DNA of 64,000 nt. It comes from Glebionis coronaria (Eukaryota; Streptophyta; Magnoliopsida; Asterales; Asteraceae). How positions within the stretch are numbered: the stretch's first letter is position 1; each line of letters opens with the position of its first letter. The notes beneath the pieces were generated by a model, which worked only from the letters and a program-made list of their open reading frames with translations, had not been told where the DNA came from and did not search any database. The stretch covers positions 124,001 through 188,000 of the forward strand of contig JANFOE010000585.1 in the NCBI GenBank assembly GCA_025667525.1, given 5' to 3'. A program made the position numbers and the translations under genes. Below, in pieces: positions 56,072 through 64,000 of the stretch.

Positions 56072-57447
56072 ATGCTCACTCGTAATCAAGCAAAACGTGC
56101 ACGTAGACGAAAGAACAAAACTCCCACTCCAACTCATTCTAGTGAGGAGTCTCCTATTGACGAACCCATTGTACGAGAAGCACCTACCATGGCGAATCGA
56201 ACTATGATGGAGTTACTTCAAGCACCCACCGAGGGTTATGGAGAAGCTATTTTGATTCCCGCAATCCTTGCGGAGAATTTTGAGGTGAAAACGGGTTTGT
56301 TGTCGATGATCCAAAACAACAAATTCCGTGGTGATGAGAAGGACAATCCGCACAACCATATCCGCCAATTCAATCGTCTTACTGCCACGTGCAAATTTAA
56401 GGATGTCTCGAATGACTCGATTAAGATGATGCTTTTTCCGTATTCCTTAGCGGGGCCCGCTAAAATTTGGTTAGAGAAAGAGCCACCCAATTCTATATTG
56501 ACGTGGAAGGATCTCGTTTCAAAATTTGTGAACCAATTTTTTCCGCCCTCTAAGACTACGCATTTGAAAAATGAGATTTCTAAATTTTCACAAGAATCAA
56601 ATGAAAGTTTTTCAACGGCTTGGAATAGGTTTAAGGAGATGTTACATGAATGTCCTCATCACGGTTTTTCCGACTTACACCAAATCGACACGTTTTACAA
56701 TGGACTTAACGATCATGAAAGAGATTATTTGAATGCCGCCGCGGGTGGTAATTTTTTGTGTAAAACGGTTGAAGAAGCTTTGGTCATAATTGAGAATAGG
56801 TCTAATGTTTATAGCCCTCGTAACACACCGAGTGTTGCCAAAATGGGCTCATCATCGTCTCGTAGTATAATGCCTTGCAAGATGAAGCAAATGAGGAAAA
56901 TCGGTTTTTTGATAGGTTTTCGACTCTTATGTCCCATTGGAAAGCTCAAGAAGCTTCGAATTCCGCTTCGGTTAAAGCGGTTTCTAAGAGTTGTTTGTCG
57001 TGTGGTGGAGCTCATGATCTTTCCGAGTGCATTACCACGGATAGTAACACTTCGAGTGCTTATGTAGCCACGGGAACTTATAACCAAAACGGCCAAGGTT
57101 CCCGCCAAAATCAAGCTCCACCAAATCAAAATGCTAATAACTATCAAAACAACAACCAAGGTGGAAATTACCAAGGAAATCAAAGGAATTATAACAAGGG
57201 TAATTATCAAAGTGGAAATGGGAAAATTTCAAATCAAAACCAAAACCGTGATTTTCAAAACAATGCCCAAGGTTTTCAAAATGATCACATTTATGGGGAT
57301 TCGAGTCGAGCTTTTGACTCGGTTATCAAAAAGAAGGTGCCTCATGGGGGAGACCCATGCTTATCCATGTACATATTATTGCTTTTTAGTCAACCTAATG
57401 TGAGGGGATTTGTGCCCTTCCAACCTTTGTTCCGTGGTTGTTTGTGA
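56072..57447 (+). pseudogene. Athila-like gag of C, one frame break
   Basis: Start chosen at MLTRNQAKR (56072) by analogy with MRTRS and MRTHS of A and B; an upstream in-frame ATG exists at 56009. The capsid domain includes DNPHNHIRQF, PYSLAGPAKIW, QFFPPSKTT and IDTFYNGLNDHERDYLNAAAGG. Near 56870 a single-base shift moves the reading to the frame that ends at 57447. That part has the zinc knuckle CLSCGGAHDLSEC and an N/Q/G-rich tail with repeated NYQNNNQGG-like units. It would make particles; in this copy the shift separates capsid from nucleocapsid unless frameshifting occurs. Confidence 0.85.
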
Positions 57448-59096
57448 ATCGTGTTTTTAGATCATGATCTTCACGATTGGAGCCTCTCGTGTTCGTTTTA
57501 TGGGAGCACTCGATCATTTGCTTTGAAGACATTTCTCAATATCCAAATGATATATCCTTATATGTTCTAACCTTAGGTTTTTAGCACACTTCATAAACGG
57601 CTATTAATTTATTGGTTACACCCTTTCCATGCTAGATTAGGCATTCGACTACGTCTCTAGTATGGGGGTGTTTTCACCCCTAGACTCGAAACATTGAGGA
57701 CAATGTTTAACTTTAGTATGGGGGGGGGTGAATAGATACTTGCCTTGCCAAACCTTCACGCTTTCCAAAGTTTATCTTTTTGTTTATCGTTTTGTTGCAA
57801 AATAAGGCTAAAAATGGCCAAATTTTAAAAATTTTCTCATGTTTTATAAGTGTTTGAAGACACGAATGTAGGTTTTCCGATGGCGAGAATAAGAGTAATT
57901 TTTGACTCGACCGTGCGTGTTGAGCACTTAACTTTGATTCCTTAACTTATATTAGGCTAAGTCTCTTAAATGAGGACGAGAAATGATAGAGTTGATTATA
58001 AGTTACTATGCTAAACGTAGAGTACTCGTATTCTTTCAAAAACTCATGTGTTCTCGTTGTTTTCTTATTCTCCCTTCGCTTGTAAATATTTTTTGCTTAA
58101 TAAATATTGACTTAGCGGTTTAGTTAGGATTGTTGGGTTTCTAGTCTTTTCTAGTAGCTTCCGTGTAATTAAATTGGGAAGACATTAAGGTATCGCCAGC
58201 GTCACGGTTTTGAAGTATTGGCACCCGAATAATCGAAAGCTTCACCTAATAATAAGATTTCAAGTGCTCACCTAAATCTAGCAAACAATTTGAAGCCCCA
58301 CAAGGCCGAAAAATTCATGTAAAAATTGAAAGTGAATCAAGCCTTAATCTTCGAAGCTTTAAAGATCCAAAATTCGCTTTAGCGTGAGGATATACGTCTT
58401 TGGCTAATAAAACCACCGATGAGGCGGATAATAAAAGGCAAGGCAAGACCGAAGTCATAATAAAAGCTTAATGGCGAAGTTGAATAAAAGATGGAGGTAA
58501 ACCAAAGATAATAAGGCCCTTCCGTTAGGGGGCGTATAAAAGTCTTGGTAATAAGTCTCATGTTTAAAACCGTTATAAAACCTTGTTTATCGATCCTTCT
58601 TGTCAACTTAATTTTTTGACATCGTTGTCTATTAGGAGGGGTTACACCGTTAGGACTCTATTTTTAGACCTAAATCTCTATTATCGCATAAGTCAATGAT
58701 GTATCCTCGTGAAACATTCAAGACAAAATAAAATATAAGAGATACAACCTAGGAATAATGGGAGAATAAGTACGTGATTAGGGCATATGAGTAGTGTTAG
58801 CATTACTAACTTATAATGACAATGATCTCGTTGCACGCTTAGCATGGAATTGAAGTGAAAATCGAGGACGATGAAATTATTTCTAACGAAGCATTCACGT
58901 GTTCTTATTCTATGAACCTAAACGTCCCATTTTGTGATGAAAATCATACATTATGTCTAAAACGCAAGTAGTAGTAATAGTGGTAGTGTAGCTAGTTTAT
59001 TATTTCAATAAAGTGAATAAAAATGAATTTTGGAGATGCTATGATACTTTATTCTAGCATTGCGTGAGGGCACGGCATAGGTTTAGTATGGGGGAG
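57448..59096 (+). other. 3' non-coding region and PPT of C, with two-hairpin motif
   Basis: No ORF is supported. The two-hairpin motif is at 57665-57708: GGGGTG-tttt-CACCCC, then AAACATTG-agga-CAATGTTT. PPT-like AGTATGGGGG occurs near 57659, at 57715 and as the true PPT at 59085-59096. The stretch 57950-58060 and parts near 58680-58800 recall the 3' region of A and B, supporting descent from a complete Athila relative. Confidence 0.75.
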
Positions 59097-62000
59097 TGAT
59101 GAGACTGCTTTTATACATAGTCTCATCGTCCAAATCGGGCTTAAAATGCATAAAATGTCATTAAAACTACCAAATATATGCTCGTGTTTGTTGCTTGTGT
59201 ATTTTTAGGTACGGATATTGAGAAAATGACAAAAGATCACAAGAATCAATCAAAAACGAACACGGGAAACGAAACCGCACAATGAACCGGGCCCAAGTTT
59301 GGATTTTACAAAAATGCCCTTGAAGAATTGGAGATTGGCAAGTTTGGTCCCACAACTTTTGAAGATTTACACTTTATACCCCTCAAATATTCAAAATTAT
59401 GAATAGGGTCCCTATAGTTTGAAGATATTACAAGATCAGTCCTTGAAGAATCTAAGAATAGCATTTGAAGCCCTTGGAAAAAGTTTGGAAGTATTTGTGC
59501 CATTTTTGACAAATTGCCAAAAGTTGTTAAGTGGAAAATGGGCGTTGATAGCCATATATTACAACATGAACAAATCAAGGAAGCTTGGAGGTCTTTTCTA
59601 CCAACTAACCAAACCACCACCACCACTCAGACCCTGACACGTCAGCATAACTCACCCAAATACCCATTTACCCATACCCTACCCGACCAAACCCACCCAC
59701 CAGGTTTAAATTAATAAACCTTGGTCAAAACCCCAGTCAAACCCTCCTTATTCCCTCCAAACACCCTTTTTAAAATACTTTTTACCCAATTCGGATTAAA
59801 CCACCCCCCCCCCCCCCTAATCACTCAAACCCTAATAAACCTCCAGACCTAATTGCACTCAAAACAAAGGGTTTTGTGTTTATACTTTCCAGATTACTAA
59901 TTAAAGTCACTCTCACCTAAACCCACATCACAAACCACCACAAGACACACCCATGTGTCTTGTGGGACCCTCCCCTGCCCATCACTTTCGTCCCCAAACC
60001 CAAAACCCGACCAATTTAACGATCGAGCTTCACTCCTTGGTCCCCAAGCACTTTCCAATGGCCAAGATCAAATCTCAACAACTGGATATCACATGGCAAC
60101 TTCAGAAATCACATGAAGGCAAAAATTTTGACCAAGATTCAAATTTCGTCCAAGGGCATTTGGGGCATTCTAGTTGCTAGGGTTTTAGTATTCCAGATTG
60201 TTCTATAGACTAGTATATATAGGAGACGCATGTGTCCCTATATTTTTTGTTCCAGTTTTTCTAGTAAATCGTGTAATCCCTTTTTAATTTAATATAAAGT
60301 TGGTGTTTTGTTTAAAAAGTAATTCCTTTTATCATTATTTAAAAGTTGGTAATTGTTTGGCTAGAATCTCTGAGTTCCATCTTAATATTGCAAAACCTTT
60401 TTGAGTTTTGAAAAGTCAGAAACAAGGTTTCTGAAATTGGGAAAATTTGTTGTGTGAATCTTGATTCAGGATTGGTTTTTTAGGAATCAAAGATTAATTT
60501 GTCAAGTGTTTTTGAAAGGGAAATTGTTTGGAAAGTTTTTAAGAAAGGTTTTAAGAAGAGAGAAGAAAAATAGAATAGTGTATATTTTGTGTATTTTTCT
60601 ACTTTTCTCTTAGCAAATTTGTTGAAGGATTGTTGATCAAGGCTCAGCATAGGCCCCAGCCTATTGGAGGTGGCTAGCAGCCACTGAGGGACTTGGATGT
60701 AAGTCCCTCAAGGTAGAATCCTTTGTTTCCATTTTAATTTTCAAGATTTGGTGTTTATGTGATTTTGTATGCAAAGTGGTTAAAGGTTTGTTTATGTGCT
60801 TGAATTTGTTCATTTGTGGTTATATGCATGTTTTAAGTAGATTATGATCAGTTTGGATAGGATTTAGATAGCCTTGGTTTGAAAAAAAAATCGTTTTCAT
60901 AAATAAAGGGGTGTTTGGATTTGTGTTTTAAGTAGATTTTGTGACAAGCTTTTGGGTTATCATCTGTTTAAACACAATCATTGGGAGTTGATAGGTTATA
61001 TGCTAGCTTTGTTTTCAGTTTTGAGTAGTTTACAACGAATTTGCATGATATAAAATTGATAAAACAGCCTAAATCAGTAAAGGACTTTTTTCTGCTTGTT
61101 TTGTTGAACTTGAGCCACCAAATTTGTTGAGCATGCTTGTCACTAGGTTATTTTAGGATTGTGTAGGTTTTTCTTGTCATTAGGTAGACTTGAATGCAAG
61201 ATCTTAAGGTTTGAGTTTCACTTTTGAGCCTAGAAAATCTACATATACACCCACAGACCCAACATAAGTATAACAACAACTTGATTTTGGCATTGTGTGC
61301 TTGATTTTGTGTTGTAACCTGCTTGTTTTTGAGTTTATTTTGACTCCTTATACTCCAAAGAGTATAAGGGTGACTGATTGTCCATCAACACACCACCAAA
61401 ATAAAAACCAATCTCCTCTTGGTAAAATCTGCACCTATGAAGAATCAGCTTTTTGCTTGTGTTCAAAAAAGTAACCTGAGCACGATTTTCGCTCCAATCT
61501 TGCTTGAATTTTGTTAAAATTGAATTTGGATTTGTGGTTTTGTGAGTAAAGGATCAACAGGCTTGGGTTTAAAGTTAAAAAAAAGAAAAAAAATAAAAGA
61601 AACAAAAAGGACGTGGCCAGGACTCGAACCTGCACCACTCCTCTCACAACACACACTCATTACCGCTGCCCTAGGGACTTTGACTGGTAAGAGTTTGAAA
61701 CAATATATATTTAAGGAGTGTGTGAGTGGGCTTATTAAGTAAAAGCCGTAGCCAAATAAGCCACCCACGGCTTATTGGTTTAGCTTTTTGACCCTAGCTT
61801 ATTTTTCCTAGGTTTGTCTTTTCATTTAGGATTTTTCTAGCTAAAACTTTGATTTTTCCCTTTCTTTAATTATTTTTTATTATTTTTTAATTAGCCGGTT
61901 TTTGTTAATTAGTTTAAAAATAGTTAAAATAGGTTTTAATTTTTAGAAAAATAGTTTTTAGGTTTTGATTTATATTTTTGAGGTTTACAGCCCAAAAAGT

Positions 62001-62887
62001 TTTCAAAAAGTCTAATTTTTAATTTTATCTGATTTTAGGGTTTTCTAGCAACTTTAAAATTTAATATAAAATTATTAAAAAGGTTTTAGGAACTTTTAAT
62101 TTCATTTTTGTCTTAGTTACATTATTTAGGATTTTTGGTAATTTTTTAGAATTTATTTATAAACATTTTATTTTTTTGAATATTTTATTATTATTTTATT
62201 ATTAAAAATTGAAAGTTTAATTTTTTAAGTTTTTTCATTTTTCCTAGATTGTAGACACATAATTAGGAGTTTTATCACTTTCCAAATAGTTTATAGGCTT
62301 TTCATTTATTTTCTAGAATTAATTTAAGTTTTAATAGATTTTAATAGTTTTTAAGTGTTTAAAAATAGTTTAATTTGGTTTTAAAATTTTAAAAGATAGT
62401 TTTTAGCTTAATTAGGTCATTTTTGAGGTTTACAAACTATTAGATCTTGTTTAGGGCTTTTAAATAATTAATTGTGATTTTTAGGGCTTTAATTAGCATT
62501 AAAAAGTCATTATCTAATTAATTAAAAGGTTTTAGCAAGTTTGGGTTTTTTGTAAACTCTTAGAATATTATTGGGGATTTTTATAAATTTTTAGGAATTT
62601 TTAGGTTAAAATTTTAAATTTTGTAGTTTTTACGGTTTTACGTGAACGCGTTTTCGTCTTAGCTCGATCCGTCTTCGTAAGCGTCTTGTCTTTCCTTTCT
62701 CATTTCTATTCTCTTTTCTTCTTGTTAATAATCACAAACATTAAATTCAATTCAATTCACAACGCACTTGCCTCCTCGAGAACGATCCCACACAAAGGGT
62801 CATAAGTGTTTACGTTTTCCTAAACGTACGCTTAATACTTACCGCTTTTGCCTTCCTTTTCCTAAAGGGGTAAAAATACGACAATCA
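59097..62887 (+). repeat. 3' LTR of C
   Basis: Same length as the 5' LTR. It contains the same hairpins, promoter and tRNA-like sequence with scattered substitutions, mostly transitions. Confidence 0.95.
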
Positions 62888-62925
62888 CCTAGCCTACAAC
62901 ATGTGTAGGCCATCCCAAATGTAAG

Positions 62926-62981
62926 CCCAAGCCCATGACAAGGGCTTGGGTATATAAACCCTCTCCTTTGATGGAGAGGGT
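62926..62981 (+). promoter_or_regulatory. Core promoter of copia D: TATA box between two inverted repeats
   Basis: CCCAAGCCC/GGGCTTGGG (62926-62934, 62942-62950), then TATATAAA (62951-62958), then ACCCTCTCC/GGAGAGGGT (62958-62966, 62973-62981). All stems are perfect 9-mers. Confidence 0.7.
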
Positions 62982-63118
62982 GGTGTGGTTTCATAATTTT
63001 CACATAGTTCTTCTTACTTTCTCTCTCTAGCTTTGTGTGAAATCCACCATCTCTCTATCTCTTTCTCTCTCTAAAAACATAAGCAAGATTTACAATCTTA
63101 CAAATGGTATCAAGAGCC

Positions 63119-63879
63119 ATGGGATGATTGTATTGTTCATGTGTTTGTGTTCTTGATTATCTCGCCATTTTTTATCCATTTTCACACGTCCAAATTTTTT
63201 TTTTTGTGTTTTTGATGGTTTTTTCTTGATACAAATCTTCTACATAGTTGTGGTAGGGATTTGGTATAGTTACTTTGGCTAAAAGCACAAAATTTTTGGG
63301 TGTTTTGATCATTTTTTGGCTTAAAATCACGAATTGGTTGAGTTTTGTCCGAGAAAAGTGGGCATTATTCCGATCTGGTCATCGGAAAAGGGTTTCTAGT
63401 ACATTCCGATCAGTGTAATCGGAATAGGGTTTTGGTATTCCGATCACGGCATTCCGATTGGTATTCAGATTGGTATTCAGATTTGGTATTCCGATCACGG
63501 CATTCCGATTGGTATTCAGATTGGTATTCAGATTTGGTATTCCGATCACGGCATTCCGATTGGCATTCAGATTTGGTATTCAGATTAGGTACATTCCGAT
63601 TAGGGTTTATTCCGATCAAGGTTATTTCGATCACTATTCCGACTGATATTCCGATCACTTCCGACTGATATTCCGATCACTATTCCGATCAACATTCCGA
63701 TAACAAAATTACTCCTTAAAAAATTTCGAATCGTGTGTAATTTTGACTTGGAATTTTTGGTTTATTGAGAACATATTTTAGGGGATTTTAACATTGTTTC
63801 TCGAATTCAACTCACAACAACAAACACATTTACTTTCTTTCATTGATCAATCAACGTTTGTAAATCTTAACTTATTGAA
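63119..63879 (+). repeat. Leader of copia D with ATTCCGATC array
   Basis: 63365-63700 carries about twenty copies of ATTCCGAT(C/T) or ATTCAGATT, partly as a tandem of about 65-70 bp (near 63435, 63490 and 63540). It lies between PBS and gag. The open frame 63345-63668 through it is a repeat translation, not a gene. Confidence 0.85.
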
Positions 63880-64000
63880 ATGGAGTACACATCTCTTACA
63901 GATAAGTCCATCCTCTCGGGTACGGATAATCGTCCACCAATGTTGGTGAAGACTATGTATGAGGAATGGGCTTCCCGAATGGAACTTTATATGTTGAACA
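63880..64000 (+). CDS. copia gag, N-terminal 40 codons
   Basis: ATG at 63880 opens a frame beginning MEYTSLTDKS, with NRPPMLVKTMYEEW shortly after. I recall this N-terminus (DNRPPMLxxxMYxxWxxRMxLYM) from copia gag proteins of Asteraceae. It is open to the window edge. Confidence 0.85.
   Translation, partial: MEYTSLTDKSILSGTDNRPPMLVKTMYEEWASRMELYMLN

Larger units (their letters stand above)
51532..62887 (+). mobile_element. Element C: gag-only, Athila-like LTR retrotransposon with 3.8 kb LTRs
   Basis: LTRs 51532-55322 and 59097-62887 are both 3791 bp with TGATGAG...CA ends, differing by roughly 1% by eye. TSD CCTAG (51527-51531, 62888-62892). PBS TGGCGCCGCTGCCGGGG at 55326, PPT AGTATGGGGGAG at 59085-59096. 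The 3.8 kb interior holds only a gag gene and non-coding sequence shared in part with the 3' regions of A and B. There is no protease, RT or integrase, so it must have moved with enzymes supplied by another element. Similar in plan to LARD or TR-GAG elements. Confidence 0.93.
51151..63102 (+). repeat. 5' LTR of copia D, split by element C
   Basis: The LTR pieces are 51151-51531 (starting TGTAACACCC) and 62893-63102 (ending CTTACA). Joined they form an LTR of about 590 bp with TG...CA ends, directly followed by AA and a tRNA-Met-type PBS. Element C sits between the CCTAG duplications. The flank 51146-51150 would be the D target site; its partner is outside the window. Confidence 0.85.
62893..64000 (+). 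mobile_element. copia D: LTR end, PBS, leader and gag start (runs off the window)
   Basis: LTR end CTTACA (63102), spacer AA, PBS TGGTATCAAGAGCC (63105-63118) of the initiator tRNA-Met type, a leader with an ATTCCGATC array, and the gag start at 63880. The first LTR part is at 51151-51531, beyond element C. Confidence 0.9.

Noticed and set aside
59419..60180. Several short plus ORFs in the C LTR (also 51949-52149)
   Set aside because: They are in long-LTR non-coding sequence, differ in frame integrity between the two LTRs, and have no domain.
63345..63668. 107-codon repetitive ORF rich in FRSRHSDW
   Set aside because: It is the translation of the ATTCCGATC array in an untranslated leader.

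Overview
The window is plant nuclear DNA made entirely of nested LTR retrotransposons. I see no host gene, rRNA gene, functional tRNA gene, CRISPR array or replicon feature. The copia-type leader proteins and the extra protein carried by the Tat-type elements resemble, from memory, repeats of the daisy family (Tanacetum, Artemisia, Helianthus). Asteraceae is therefore my best guess, and it is an inference. Most coding remnants carry stops that a C-to-T change (or G-to-A on the coding strand) would explain, as expected of methylated heterochromatin.

Layout, with boundaries read from LTR ends, primer sites (PBS), polypurine tracts (PPT) and target-site duplications (TSD). The oldest framework is a Tat-lineage Ty3/gypsy element, Tat-2 (about 17686-17998 plus 43554-51150, gag-pol on minus). 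Three elements interrupt it. (1) At the left is a minus-strand copia element, copia-1 (1 to about 17685). Its leader minisatellite is split by a full-length Athila-like element, A (5034-16195, minus, TSD ATGAT). (2) In the middle is an Athila-like element, B (17999-43553, plus, TSD GTGAT/GTGCT). Its 5' LTR contains a 3.2 kb reverse-transcriptase pseudogene with a restriction-like endonuclease C-terminus (19521-22719, minus), and its protease region contains a second Tat element, Tat-1 (25685-36613, minus, TSD GTCCC). (3) At the right is a copia element, D (starts 51151, plus, runs off the window). Its 5' LTR is split by a gag-only element with 3.8 kb LTRs, C (51532-62887, plus, TSD CCTAG).

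The most interesting contents are these. Tat-1 carries, antisense to gag-pol, a four-exon gene (26869-29559) whose frame stays open for 805 codons with canonical introns, while its own gag-pol is full of stops; Tat-2 carries a decayed copy with the same introns. The RLE-type reverse transcriptase ORF is inserted almost flush from start to stop codon. A two-hairpin motif follows the coding region of all three Athila-like elements, and one of its stems changes sequence while keeping its pairing. An inverted repeat sits directly 3' of the TATA box in five of six LTR promoter families. Short CG-containing motif arrays occupy the transcribed leader of elements from unrelated lineages.

Comparing each element's two LTRs by eye suggests that A and C are young (about 1%), Tat-1 intermediate (about 3%) and B older. 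This agrees with the nesting order.
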